A DNA stretch of 64,000 nt from Pseudonocardia sp. TRM90224 (GTDB taxonomy: Bacteria; Actinomycetota; Actinomycetes; Mycobacteriales; Pseudonocardiaceae): NCBI RefSeq assembly GCF_021245725.1, contig NZ_JAJGSX010000008.1, forward strand, positions 248,001 through 312,000, in the 5' to 3' direction. Position numbers and translations under genes: made by a program. Positions within the stretch are counted from its first letter, which is position 1. Each line of letters starts with the position of its first letter. The notes under the pieces are model-generated. The model was not told the origin of the DNA and did not search any database. It was given only the letters and a program-made list of their open reading frames with translations. This document shows, piece by piece, positions 1 through 8,900 of the stretch.

Positions 1-290
1 TTCGGCACCCACGCGATGGCGTAGTCGGCCTGCCCTTGCGCCAGCACCGTCTGCGGGACGATGTCGACGCCACCCTCCTTGATCTCCACGTCGAGCCCCT
101 GCTCGCGGTAGAAACCCTGGTCGCGCGCGGCGAAGTAGCCAGCGAACTGGCCCTGGGTGAACCACTGCAGCTGCAGCACCACCTTCTGCGACCCGCCGGC
201 ACCGGACGAGCTGTCCGTGCCGGGCGCCGTCGTGGAGCAGGCCACCGTCGCGAGTGCGACCGCCAATACGCACAGCAACCGTCGTTTCAC
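1..290 (-). CDS. ABC transporter substrate-binding lipoprotein, NMT1/ThiY-like (partial, C-terminus outside window)
   Basis: Only the first 96 codons are in the window. The GTG start at 290 overlaps the stop of the upstream permease (GTGA), so translation is probably coupled. The product begins with a basic n-region (VKRR), a hydrophobic stretch and a Cys at residue 18 (LATVAC), which reads as a lipoprotein signal with a slightly non-standard lipobox. The following stretch, with LQLQWFTQGQFAGYFAARD and then GFYREQGLDVEI, is characteristic of NMT1/THI5-type binding proteins that feed ThiXYZ/RibXY/nitrate-sulfonate-type importers. The ligand (pyrimidine precursor, riboflavin or other small compound) cannot be decided from this fragment. 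It is the last gene of a four-gene minus-strand operon. Confidence 0.85.
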   Translation of the reverse strand, partial: MKRRLLCVLAVALATVACSTTAPGTDSSSGAGGSQKVVLQLQWFTQGQFAGYFAARDQGFYREQGLDVEIKEGGVDIVPQTVLAQGQADYAIAWVP

Positions 291-1120
291 GGGGTCCTCC
301 GGAGGGTCCGTCGGGTCACGAGGCGCTCGGCGAGCAGCCCCGCGAAGTGGAACAGCAGCCCCAGCACGATCGAGGCGGCGACGAAGGCCCACGCACGCGC
401 GTAGGCGGTGTTGGCGGCGGCCGAGGAGATCCGGCTGCCCAACCCGTTCTGCAAGCCGCCGAAGTACTCGGCGACGACCGCGGCGATCACGGCGGCGGGC
501 GCGGCCAGCCGCAGGCCCGTCATGATGTGCGGGATCGCGCCGGGCAGCCGGACGAACCGGGCGTGCTGCCACGGCGTCGCCGCCAGCGCCGTCATGAGCT
601 CGGCGTGCACGGGCTGCACCTGCCGCAGCCCGCGTGCGGTCGCGATGAACACCGGAACGATCACCACCAGCATAACGACGAGCCGGCGCGGGATCTCCGT
701 CGTCGAACCGAACATCGTGGTGAACACCGGCGCCAGCGCGACGATCGGCACGGCGCTCGCGGCCGCGACGACGGGCGTCGTCAGGTCGCTGAGCAGCCGC
801 GAGCTCGCCGCGAGCAGCGCGAGCACCACCCCGAGCACGAACCCCGCGACCAGCCCGACCAGCGCGTTCAGCCCGGTGGCCCACGAGGTCGAGAGCAGCA
901 CGGCGGGCTGGGCGACGATTTGCGCGCCGATCGCGCTGGGCGTCGGCAGGATGAACGCCGGCACCCCCGCCACGCGCACCACGACCTCCCACAGCGCCAG
1001 CGCCCCGACGCCGAACACCACGGGCGGCAACCACCCGAACTTGCCCACCGTTTTGCCAACCTGCACGCCCGAATCGCCGTGCAGGTTGGCAAAACGGTGG
1101 GGAACTTTGGACGTGGTCAT
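287..1120 (-). CDS. ABC transporter permease, BPD_transp_1 family, with a palindromic repeat encoded in its N-terminus
   Basis: A 277-residue inner-membrane permease of the nitrate/sulfonate/taurine-pyrimidine importer type. Several hydrophobic segments are clear (VVFGVGALALWEVVV near the start, then LNALVGLVAGFVLGVVLALL), and the cytoplasmic EAA-type loop lies around PWQHARFVRLPGAIPHIMTGLR. The ATG at 1120 overlaps the stop of the ATPase gene (ATGA). Oddly, residues 7-26 are encoded by a complete family A palindrome (1044-1101). This puts a Pro-His-Arg-Phe-Ala to Gly-Lys-Thr-Val-Gly peptide before the first membrane segment. A start downstream of the palindrome cannot be excluded, but the coupled ATG is the natural one. 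Confidence 0.85.
   Translation of the reverse strand: MTTSKVPHRFANLHGDSGVQVGKTVGKFGWLPPVVFGVGALALWEVVVRVAGVPAFILPTPSAIGAQIVAQPAVLLSTSWATGLNALVGLVAGFVLGVVLALLAASSRLLSDLTTPVVAAASAVPIVALAPVFTTMFGSTTEIPRRLVVMLVVIVPVFIATARGLRQVQPVHAELMTALAATPWQHARFVRLPGAIPHIMTGLRLAAPAAVIAAVVAEYFGGLQNGLGSRISSAAANTAYARAWAFVAASIVLGLLFHFAGLLAERLVTRRTLRRTP
1044..1101. repeat. Family A palindrome, copy 1 (inside a coding sequence)
   Basis: Two perfect 24-nt arms (1044-1067 and 1078-1101), beginning CCCACCGTTTTGCCAACCT, surround a 10-nt loop. The whole element is read in frame within the permease gene that starts at 1120. The other family A copies in the window are intergenic. Confidence 0.95.
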
Positions 1121-1911
1121 GCTTCGTGCCCCTTGCGCAGCGCCTCGCGGACGGCGGTGATCGCGGCGAAGAACGCGCTCGACTCGCGGACGTCCTCGAC
1201 GTCGTCGGGGTCGAGCTCGGCGGCCTTGCCGACGGCGGGTCGGCGGCCGGTGACGATCTCGGTGATCCGGCCGGGCCGCGGCGACATGACGACCACCCGG
1301 TCGGAGAGCACGACCGCCTCCGGGATCGAGTGGGTCACGAAGAGCACCGCCGCGCCGGTCTCGCCGGCGATGCGCAGCAGCTCGGCCTGCATCCGCTCGC
1401 GGGTCATCTCGTCCAGGGCGCCGAACGGCTCGTCCATCAGCAGCAGCCGCGGGCTCGGCGCGAGCGCACGGGCGATCGCAACGCGCTGCTGCATCCCGCC
1501 GGAGAGCTGGCTGGGCCGCGATCCGGCGAAGTCGGCGAGCCCGACCAGCTCCAGCAGCTCCGCCGCGCGGGCCTGCCGCTGCGGCTTCGCCATCCCGTGC
1601 ACGTGCAGCGGCAGCTCGACGTTCTCCGCGACCGTGCGCCATTCCAGGAGCCCGGCCTGCTGGAACGCGATGCCGTACTCCTGGTCGACGCGGGCCTGCC
1701 GCGGCGGCTTCCCGCCGACCGTCACCGTGCCGGCCGACGGCTGCTCCAGGTCGGCCACCACTCGCAGCAGCGTCGACTTGCCGCAGCCCGACGGCCCGAT
1801 CAGCGAGACGAACTCGCCGCCGCCGATCGTCAGCTCGATCCCGGAGAGCGCGTTGACCTCCCCGAAGTCCTTGTCGACGCCCACCAGCTCGACAGCAGAA
1901 GTGCCCTTCAC
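1117..1911 (-). CDS. ABC transporter ATP-binding protein (nitrate/sulfonate/pyrimidine-type importer)
   Basis: A 264-residue cytoplasmic ATPase energising the two adjacent permeases. Walker A is GPSGCGKST (residues 39-47), the Q-loop FQQ lies at 83-85, the signature LSGGM at 136-140, Walker B LLLMDEP at 156-162, followed by a D-loop and a switch His in FVTHSIPEA. The GTG start at 1911 overlaps the upstream permease stop (GTGA) and the stop at 1117 overlaps the next permease start (ATGA). The order permease-ATPase-permease-binding protein therefore forms one tightly coupled unit. A C-terminal extension of about 50 residues follows the nucleotide-binding domain. Confidence 0.92.
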   Translation of the reverse strand: MKGTSAVELVGVDKDFGEVNALSGIELTIGGGEFVSLIGPSGCGKSTLLRVVADLEQPSAGTVTVGGKPPRQARVDQEYGIAFQQAGLLEWRTVAENVELPLHVHGMAKPQRQARAAELLELVGLADFAGSRPSQLSGGMQQRVAIARALAPSPRLLLMDEPFGALDEMTRERMQAELLRIAGETGAAVLFVTHSIPEAVVLSDRVVVMSPRPGRITEIVTGRRPAVGKAAELDPDDVEDVRESSAFFAAITAVREALRKGHEA

Positions 1912-2777
1912 CGCACGCTCCCCCGGTACCGCCGCAGTCCCACGTCGAGCAGCCCGACCACCGCCGCGACGACCAAGCCGAGCACGACCGCGCCGAGGAT
2001 CGCCGCGTACGTGCGCGACGGGTCGGCCGTCGCGGACTGCGCGTACTCGATGATCAACCGGCCGATGCCGCCGCGGGTGCCGGTCGAGATCTCCGCGACG
2101 ATCGCGCCGACCACGGCCGCCGCCGCTGCCAGCCGCACCGCGGGCACCACGTACGGCACCGAGGCCGGCATCCGCAGCCGCAGCAGCGTCGTCCACCAGC
2201 CGGCGGCCATCGCCCTGAACAGCTCCAGATCGGCCCGGGCCGGCGAGCCGAGCCCGCGCAGCACGCCCACCGCGATCGGGAAGAACGCCAGGTAGGACGA
2301 GATCACCATGACGCTCGCCCACGGCTGCCACGACCATCCGAAGATCGCGATCTTGCCGCCCCACCCGGCGACGAGCGGGGCGATCGCGATCAGCGGCACC
2401 GTCTGCGAGGCCACGACGTACGGCAGCGTCGCCCGCTCCACCAGCGCGAACCGCTGCATCACCAGTGCCAGCAGCGCGCCGAGCACCCCGCCGAGCGCGA
2501 GCCCGCCCACCGCGAGCACCAGCGTGAACGCCGCGCCGGCGAGCACCGCGAGCCACACGGGGCGGGCGACGGCGGCGCCGGCGACCTCCGGCTCGGCGAG
2601 GCGCGCGAGCACGGTCCACACGTGCGGCATCGCGGCGTCGTCGGTGCGGGGCAGCAACCGGATGTCACCGACGGTGACGCCGGCGGCGGGCAGCACCAGC
2701 TTGGTGATCTCCCACAGCGCGCCGAGCAGCACGAACGCGGCAACGGCCGTGACCACGGTGCGCGTTCGGTTCCTCAT
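1908..2777 (-). CDS. ABC transporter permease, BPD_transp_1 family (first gene of importer operon)
   Basis: A 289-residue permease starting at ATG 2777 with an N-terminal membrane segment (VVTAVAAFVLLGALWEI). It then has a periplasmic stretch and about five further helices. The EAA-like loop is visible around LFRAMAAGWWTTLLRLRMPASVPYV. It differs from the second permease of the operon (287-1120), so the transporter is probably a heterodimer in the membrane. The stop overlaps the ATPase start. The promoter should lie in 2778-2887, where a perfect 14-bp palindrome is found. No TPP or FMN riboswitch fold is recognisable there. Confidence 0.9.
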   Translation of the reverse strand: MRNRTRTVVTAVAAFVLLGALWEITKLVLPAAGVTVGDIRLLPRTDDAAMPHVWTVLARLAEPEVAGAAVARPVWLAVLAGAAFTLVLAVGGLALGGVLGALLALVMQRFALVERATLPYVVASQTVPLIAIAPLVAGWGGKIAIFGWSWQPWASVMVISSYLAFFPIAVGVLRGLGSPARADLELFRAMAAGWWTTLLRLRMPASVPYVVPAVRLAAAAAVVGAIVAEISTGTRGGIGRLIIEYAQSATADPSRTYAAILGAVVLGLVVAAVVGLLDVGLRRYRGSVR

Positions 2778-2830
2778 CGGGATGCGGGCTCCTGATCTCG
2801 GGTCGGGAACGTGAGTCTGCGAGAAGTCGA

Positions 2831-2855
2831 TGACGCTAGCGTCACGAACGCGTTC
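2831..2855. promoter_or_regulatory. Palindromic operator candidate upstream of the ABC importer operon
   Basis: TGACGCTAGCGTCA (2831-2844) is a perfect 14-bp palindrome, followed at once by the 10-bp palindrome GAACGCGTTC (2846-2855). Both lie 54-78 bp upstream of the first permease start at 2777. This is a typical place for a repressor or activator site. No dedicated regulator gene is adjacent. Confidence 0.5.
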
Positions 2856-2887
2856 CCAGAAGGGCCTCGTTCACCCAGCGCTTGCCG

Positions 2888-3625
2888 TTATCGGGGCATG
2901 CGGCGCCACAACGCCCTCGGCGCGTGCCGCAGCACCGCGAAGATCGGCTGCAGCAGCGCCGGCACCCACACCTCACCGCGGCCCGCGCGCAACGCGGCGA
3001 CGGTGGCGTCGGCGACCTGGTCGGGAGTGGAGGAGAACGGCGCCGGCTGCATCCCGTCGGTCATCCTGCCGATCACAAAACCGGGCCGGACCAGCAACAA
3101 CCGCACTCCGCTGCCGTGCAGCGCATCGGCGAGCCCGCTCGCGAACCCGTCGAGCCCCGCCTTCGCCGAGCCGTAGACGTAGTTGGCGCGCCGCACCCGC
3201 GCACCCGCCACCGACGAGTAGACGACGAGCTTGCCGCCGCCCTGGGTGCGCATCCGGTTCGCGAGGTGGGTGAGGATCGAGACGTGCGCCACGTAGTCGG
3301 TGTGCACGATCGCCACCGCATGATCGGGATCGCGCTCCGCGCGCGCCTGCTCGCCGAGGATCCCGAACGCGACCACCACGACGTCGAGCCGTCCGTGCCG
3401 GCCGATGAGGTCGTCGAGCAGGGGGGCGTGTGCCGCGAGGTCGTCGGCGTCGAACTCCACCCGCTCGACGCCGGCCGCGCCCGCGTCGCGCAGCACCTTC
3501 TCCTCATCGTCGAGCTCGGCGCTGCGCCGCGCGGCCAGCACCACCGTCGCGCCCTCGGCGAGGCGGCGCGCCACCGCCACGCCGATCTCGCTGCGTCCAC
3601 CCAGCACCAGCACCGTCCGCGTCAC
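2888..3625 (-). CDS. dprE2: DprE2-like short-chain dehydrogenase (decaprenylphosphoryl-2-keto-ribose reductase type)
   Basis: A 245-residue Rossmann-fold SDR. The nucleotide-binding motif is GGRSEIG (residues 9-15), SS lies at 137-138 and the catalytic YGSAK has Tyr151 and Lys155. The phrases RRANYVYGSAKAGLDGF, LVRPGFV and the C-terminal VLRHAPRALWRRMP closely resemble mycobacterial DprE2, the NADH-dependent reductase that finishes decaprenylphosphoryl-arabinose synthesis for arabinogalactan. I chose GTG 3625, giving VTRTVLVLGG, over an upstream in-frame ATG at 3676 that would add a low-quality 17-residue tail. No DprE1 oxidase is adjacent here, so a different keto substrate remains possible. 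The stop is TAA. Confidence 0.75.
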   Translation of the reverse strand: MTRTVLVLGGRSEIGVAVARRLAEGATVVLAARRSAELDDEEKVLRDAGAAGVERVEFDADDLAAHAPLLDDLIGRHGRLDVVVVAFGILGEQARAERDPDHAVAIVHTDYVAHVSILTHLANRMRTQGGGKLVVYSSVAGARVRRANYVYGSAKAGLDGFASGLADALHGSGVRLLLVRPGFVIGRMTDGMQPAPFSSTPDQVADATVAALRAGRGEVWVPALLQPIFAVLRHAPRALWRRMPR

Positions 3626-3664
3626 CCGCGCAGCCTGGCACAGCACTGACGGTGCTCTAGGAGC

Positions 3665-3703
3665 CCGTGCCGGCACGGCCCCCGACAGCCCGTGCCGGCA
3701 CGG
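3665..3703. repeat. Two copies of a 14-bp palindrome upstream of the DprE2-like gene
   Basis: CCGTGCCGGCACGG occurs perfectly at 3665-3678 and again at 3690-3703, 25 bp apart start to start. The pair sits between the stop of the ABC exporter permease (3719) and the SDR start (3625). It may be a tandem operator or part of a terminator for the upstream operon. Confidence 0.6.
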
Positions 3704-3718
3704 TCTCCCCCGGCCGGG

Positions 3719-4633
3719 TTACACCGGCACGTCCTTGCGCAGCCGCATCGCCGACACGACGAGGACCGCGGCCGACAGCAGCAGGAGGATGGTCGACTCG
3801 ATCGCCTGGAACGCCCAGTAGCGGTCGTCGGGCTGGAAGGTCACCTGCTCCTCGGTGATGCCGATCTGGGCGAGGCAGGTCCGGCTGTCGTGCGTTTCGT
3901 AGCAGCCCCTGAGCGTTCGGAACGCCTCCTCCAGACCGATCTCCGCACCCGATCCGTCGACGTACGAGGTGTTCAGCTGCAGGCCGCCGACGACCTCGAC
4001 CCCGCCGATCGGCCCACGCACCACCATCGGCGGGAGGTAATCAACCCTGAGGTAGCCGGCGAGCACGATCATCACCGCCGCGTAGCCGACGACGGTGATC
4101 ACAACCGCGGCCAGCGCGCTGCGGGTCAGCAGGCCGGCAGCAGCGGCCAGAGCAAACGCGAAGAGGGTGTAGGCGAGCGGCACGATCCCGGAGACCCCGA
4201 ACTTCGCGGGCGACAGCACGGATTCGCCCGCGTCGACGTCCAGTGGAGCGAATGCCCAGCTCGCCACCGCGCTCAGCACCGCGGCGGCGATGAGCACGAC
4301 GCCGCAACCGATCAGCACACCGGACGTCCACCAGCGCCGCCGGCTCACGCCGTGCGTCAGCACGAAGAGGTGCGTCTGCTGCTCGACATCGCGGCTGAAC
4401 AGGCCCGCGCCGGTCAGGAGGCCGAGCAGCAACGGCGTGATCAGCAGGAACGAATGGCCGAACCCCCAGAACGGCCCGAAGCGCGTCATGCCGAGCGCGA
4501 TGAAGTCGTCGGTCGGCTCGGGCGCGGCGAGGTACGCCTGCCGCCCCGACGTGAGCACGACGACCCACACCAGCACCACCGCGACGACGAGCAGGAAGGC
4601 GACCCGCTGCCGCCGCCAGACGAGCCAGGTCAT
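3719..4633 (-). CDS. ABC-2-type transporter membrane subunit (YtrC/D-like)
   Basis: A 304-residue polytopic membrane protein with about six hydrophobic segments (residues 12-28, 59-77, then 110-200 and a C-terminal one around 272-292). A large extracytoplasmic stretch before the last helix includes a Cys pair in GCYETHDSRTC. The ATG at 4633 overlaps the stop of the ATPase gene (ATGA), so the two form an exporter-like ABC pair. Together with the GntR gene upstream, the layout matches YtrA-type regulated ABC systems that respond to cell-envelope-active compounds. The transported substrate is unknown. Confidence 0.8.
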   Translation of the reverse strand: MTWLVWRRQRVAFLLVVAVVLVWVVVLTSGRQAYLAAPEPTDDFIALGMTRFGPFWGFGHSFLLITPLLLGLLTGAGLFSRDVEQQTHLFVLTHGVSRRRWWTSGVLIGCGVVLIAAAVLSAVASWAFAPLDVDAGESVLSPAKFGVSGIVPLAYTLFAFALAAAAGLLTRSALAAVVITVVGYAAVMIVLAGYLRVDYLPPMVVRGPIGGVEVVGGLQLNTSYVDGSGAEIGLEEAFRTLRGCYETHDSRTCLAQIGITEEQVTFQPDDRYWAFQAIESTILLLLSAAVLVVSAMRLRKDVPV

Positions 4634-5493
4634 GCCGCACCCCCGTCGTTCGCGTCCTGCAGATATGCCATGACCAGGTCCTCCAACCCGGGCCGAGCGC
4701 TCGCGAGACCCGAGGTGGACTTGGCGGGCGGGCTCGGCAGCGCGGCGGCGCGCACGAGCGCCGTCGTCTGCCGGCCGGCGGTCGACGCGAGCACGACGGC
4801 CTCGGCGGGGATCCCCGCTCCGCCGGCCGGCCCGGTGAGCAGCCGGTGCTGGTCGAGCAGCGCGTCGACGGGCCCCGCGACCCGCACCCGGCCGCCGCGG
4901 AGCAGGACGAGGTGGTCGCACGCCTCCTCGACGTCGGCGATCACGTGCGACGACATCAGCACCGTCGTGCCGGCCCCGCTCGCCTCGGCGAGCACCATGC
5001 CCATCACCTGCCGGCGCGCGAGCGGGTCGAGCTCCGCGAGCGGCTCGTCGAGCAGGAGCAGGTCGGGACGGCGGCCCAGCGCGAGCGCCACCGCAACCCG
5101 CGCCCGCTCACCCGGGGTCAGCCGCCCGACCCGCCGCTCGGTGTCGATCCCGGCCTCGTCCACCAGCCGCGAGGCATAGGCCCCGTCCCACCGCTCCGCG
5201 GCTTCGAGCCGCCCGGTGAGCCGCAGCATCTCCGCCACCCGGAACGTCCGGTAGAGCGCCTTGCTCTGCGCCAGGAAGCCCACCGAGCCCGTGACCTCGG
5301 CCGTGCCCGCCGTCGGCCGCAGCAGCCCCGCCGCGATCATCAGCAGCGTGGTCTTGCCGGCGCCGTTCGGCCCGACCAGCGCCGCCGTCCGCCCCGCGGG
5401 CAGCTCGAAGGAGCAGTCGCGCAACGCCCAGCGGGCGCCATACCGCTTCCCGAGCCGGTCGGCTCGCACGGCAACCCCCGTGCCGTCGGTCAT
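4630..5493 (-). CDS. ABC transporter ATP-binding protein with degenerate signature motif
   Basis: A 287-residue ATPase partner of the membrane protein that follows. Walker A GPNGAGKTT is at 41-49 and Walker B LLLLDE at 145-150, with a D-loop AELDP and a switch His in MSSHV. The usual LSGGQ signature is replaced by LTPGE (125-129). This occurs in some exporters of this class and should still be functional. The C-terminal 80 residues form a family-specific tail. The start at 5493 overlaps the GntR stop and the end overlaps the permease start, so the three genes are coupled. Confidence 0.87.
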   Translation of the reverse strand: MTDGTGVAVRADRLGKRYGARWALRDCSFELPAGRTAALVGPNGAGKTTLLMIAAGLLRPTAGTAEVTGSVGFLAQSKALYRTFRVAEMLRLTGRLEAAERWDGAYASRLVDEAGIDTERRVGRLTPGERARVAVALALGRRPDLLLLDEPLAELDPLARRQVMGMVLAEASGAGTTVLMSSHVIADVEEACDHLVLLRGGRVRVAGPVDALLDQHRLLTGPAGGAGIPAEAVVLASTAGRQTTALVRAAALPSPPAKSTSGLASARPGLEDLVMAYLQDANDGGAA

Positions 5494-5885
5494 GTGCGGT
5501 CCCCTCCGAAGGTCTTGTCGGCGATGTCGCCGAGAAGAGCGTCGACGTCCTCGCGGCCCAGGCCTGCAGAAGCGGCCCGTCGCATCCAGCTCTCCAGCTC
5601 GGCCCGCAGCTCCTGGGTCGCCGCCGAGTCGGGCAGCGCGAGGGTGCGCACGACGAACGTGCCCAGCCCCGCGCGCGCCTCGACGAGCCCGTCGCGCTCC
5701 AGCTCGCGGTACGCCTTGAGCACGGTGTTCGGGTTGATCGCGGTCCGCTCGACGACGGTCTTCGCCGTCGGGAGCTGATCGCCCACCCGCAGGGTCCCGA
5801 GCCGCAGCGCCTGTTTGGCCTGCGTGACGAGCTGCAGGTAGGTCGGCACCCCCGACCGCCGTTCGACCCTGAACTCCACGTCCAT
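5490..5885 (-). CDS. GntR family transcriptional regulator, YtrA subfamily
   Basis: A 131-residue one-domain regulator. The N-terminal winged HTH (PTYLQLVTQAKQALRLG through RTAINPNTVLKAYREL and GLGTFV) is a textbook GntR/YtrA domain, with only a short helical C-terminus and no ligand domain. ATG 5885 is preferred over the in-frame TTG at 5891. It heads the operon with the ABC ATPase and membrane protein and very probably represses it. An inverted repeat CACTAA-N4-TTAGTG immediately upstream is the obvious operator, shared with the divergent AAA regulator gene. Confidence 0.88.
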   Translation of the reverse strand: MDVEFRVERRSGVPTYLQLVTQAKQALRLGTLRVGDQLPTAKTVVERTAINPNTVLKAYRELERDGLVEARAGLGTFVVRTLALPDSAATQELRAELESWMRRAASAGLGREDVDALLGDIADKTFGGDRT

Positions 5886-5893
5886 CCTCAAAG

Positions 5894-5909
5894 CACTAAG
5901 TAGTTAGTG
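5894..5909. promoter_or_regulatory. Operator candidate for the GntR/YtrA regulator
   Basis: CACTAA-N4-TTAGTG is a perfect inverted repeat (spacer GTAG) 9 bp upstream of the GntR start, in the 77-bp divergent region. AT-rich palindromes at this position are typical autoregulatory YtrA-type sites. A further partial half-site, TAGTG, lies at 5913-5917. Confidence 0.6.
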
Positions 5910-5962
5910 GAATAGTGGATTGCATCGAGCCTCACGTCAAGCGCGTAGGTCAAGATGGGCCG

Positions 5963-8900
5963 GTGCAGCCGGAGGCGATCATCGGGCGGGACCGCCCGGC
6001 ACGTGCGCTGCGCGACCACGTCGAGCGCACGGTGATCAGCCACGGTGGGCTCGTGCTCGTCGCGGGCGAGGCCGGCATCGGCAAGAGCACGCTCGTCGCC
6101 GACGCCGCGGCGCACGCCGCTCGTGCGGGCGCGATGGTGCTCACCGGCGCCTGCTGGGACGGGCCGGGCGCGCCGGGGCTGTGGCCGTGGGTGCAGGTGG
6201 TGCGCGCGCTGCGCCGCACAGCGCCTCCGGAAACGTGGACGGCGTGCGCCGAGGCCGCGGGCCCGCTCCTGCCCGTGGTGCTCGGGGAGCCGGGGGCGAT
6301 CGCCGAGCACAACACGTTCGCGGTGTTCGACGCCGGAACGACGCTGCTGGTCACCGCGGCGCGGCAGCAGCCGGTGGTCGTCGTGATCGAGGACTTGCAC
6401 TGGGCCGACCCGGCGTCGCTGCGCCTGCTGGAGTTCACGGCCCGCCACACGTGGTTCGAGCGGCTGCTCGTCATCGGCACCTACCGGGACGACGAGATGG
6501 ACGCGCCCGTCGCACCAACCACCTTGACGCTGACCGGCCTCGACCCAGCAGGCGTCGCCGCGCTGATCTCCCGGACCACCGGGAGCGTCCCGCCGGACGA
6601 GCTGGTCGTCGAGATCCACCGCCGCACCGGCGGCAACCCGTTCTTCGTCGAGCAGACGGCCCGGCTCTGGCAGGGCGGCGGCGCGCTCACGGAAGTCCCG
6701 GCCGGCGTCGGCGCCGTGCTCCGGCACCGTCTCGCCCGCCTGCCCGACGCGGTCGTCGACCTGCTCGGCACAGCCGCGCTGCTCGGGCACGAGTTCGCGG
6801 CGCCGCTGCTCGCCGCGGCGGCCTGCGTGCCGGCGCCGCAGGTCGCGACGCTGCTCGGGCAGGCCGTGACGGCCCGGCTCGTCGTCCAGCTCGACGCCGA
6901 CCGGTACCGGTTCGCCCACGACATCGTGCGCGAGACCCTGACCGTCCCGGACGCCGCGCAACGGCACGCCGCGGTCGTCCGCGCGATCACGACCGGCGCC
7001 GCGCAGGCCGACGACCTCAGCGCCACCGAACGTGCGCGGCACGCCTATCTCGGCGCCGCAGCGCTGCCAACAGGCGAAGCGGTCGACCACGTCCTGCTGG
7101 CCGCTCGGGACGCCGCCGCGCGGCTCGTCCCCGAGGAGGCCGCCGGGCACCGCCGCCGCGCTCTCGAACTGCTCGGCGACGATCCGCCGCGCCGGGCGGC
7201 AGTGCTGCTCGACCTCGCAGCCGAGCTCGTCCTCGCAGGTCAGGACGTCGAGGGTCGGCGGATGGTGGACGAGGCCGTCACGATCGGGCGGGCGCTGGGC
7301 GATCCCGGGCTGCTCGCCCGCATCGCGCTGGACGTCCAGTCGCTGGGCATCGAGGGACCGTGGGTCGAGGCGATCCAGGAGGCGCACCGCAGGGTCGTCG
7401 GGACGGTTGCGGCGCCCGCGGCGATGGCCGGCGCCGCCGGACCCCTCGACGGCGCAGCGCAGCAGCTGAGCGTCCGAGCGGCGCGGCGGGCGCGCGACGC
7501 CAACGACGACCCCGCGCTGGCGCACAGCCTGATGAGCCGGATCGGCGCGATCTGGGGTCTCGGCACGGCGGCGGAGCGGGTGGCGATCACCGACGAGCTG
7601 GCCGCCGTCGCCGCGCGCACCGCCGACCCCGGCCTCGAACTGGAGGCGCTCTCGTGGCGCATCGGGGCGCTCGTCGAGCTGGGCGATCCGGGTTACCTCG
7701 CCGCGCACCGGACGTTCACGGCGAAGGCCGAGCGCAGCGGGCTCGCCCGGTTCCGGCACGAGGCAGCTGGGAGCGAGGCGATGGTCGCGACGCTCACCGG
7801 CCGGTTCGACGACGCCCGCGCGGCCGTCGACACGATCGTCGACCACGGCGACCGGCCCGGCATCGGCGGTGCGGAGACCCTTCAGGTGTTGCGGTGGGCC
7901 GTCGCGCTGCTGCAAGGCAGGTTCGACGAGGTGGACGCCCTCCTGGAGGGTATGCAGGCCGCCGGGCAGCGCGGCGTCGAGCTGATGCGCGCCACGTCGG
8001 CCGTGCAGCGCGGCGACGCCGACCACGCGCGCCGCCACCTCGCGGAGGTCATCGCCTCGGGCACCGAGCACCTGCGCTGGGTGGCGCCGCTGTGGCTGCG
8101 CTTCCAGGCGCAGGCGGCCGCGCTCACCGGCGATCCGCAGCTGTGCGCGACCGCCCGCGCAGCGCTCGTGCCCTTCGCCGACCAGTGGGCGTTGACCGCG
8201 ACGCTCGTCGTCGACGGGCCGGTCGGGCACTGGATCGCCGTGCTCGACGCCGCGCTGGGCCGGTGGGACGACGCCGTCGCCGGGTTCACCGCCGCGCACG
8301 GCACGGCCGAGCGGATGCGGGCGCGGCCGTGGTCGGTGCTGGCACGCCACGGGCTCGCCGGCGCGCTGCGTTCCCGAGCGGCGCCCGGCGACGTCGAACG
8401 TGCGGAGGCGTTCGACGCCACCGCGGAGCGCGACGCTGCCGGGATCGGCATGCAGATCGTCACCGCCGCGGCCGAGCGCGACACCTTCCGCCGCGACGGC
8501 TCCGTCTGGACGCTGACGTTCGCCGGGCGCACCGTCCGGCTCCCCGACGCCAAGGGGCTGCGCGACCTGCACGTCCTGCTCGGCGTGCCGGGCACGCCGG
8601 TCCCCGCGGTCCGCCTGCTCGATCCGGCCGGCGGCGCCGTGGCGATCGCCGTCGGCAGCTCCGGCGGCGACCCCGTGCTCGACGCCGCCGCCCTCGCGGC
8701 CTACCGCCGCCGGCTCACCGAGCTCGACGCCGCTCTGGACGCCGAGACACAACCCGCGCGGGCGGACGCTCTCGACCGTGAGCGGCAGGCGCTGCTGGAC
8801 GAGCTGCAGGCCGCGACGGGTCTCGGCGGCCGCCCGCGCCGCCTCGGCGACAGCGCCGAACGGGCCCGGAAGGCCGTCACCAACCGGATCCGCGACGCGC

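Noticed and set aside
254..2053. Long plus-strand ORF of 599 codons over the ABC importer operon
   Set aside because: Its product is Arg/His/Asp/Pro-rich low-complexity sequence with no domain. It is the GC-rich shadow of well-supported minus-strand genes.
2778..2887. TPP or FMN riboswitch upstream of the NMT1-type importer
   Set aside because: The 110-bp region lacks the conserved CTGAGA/ACCTGATC-type TPP boxes or RFN element and is largely taken up by two palindromes.
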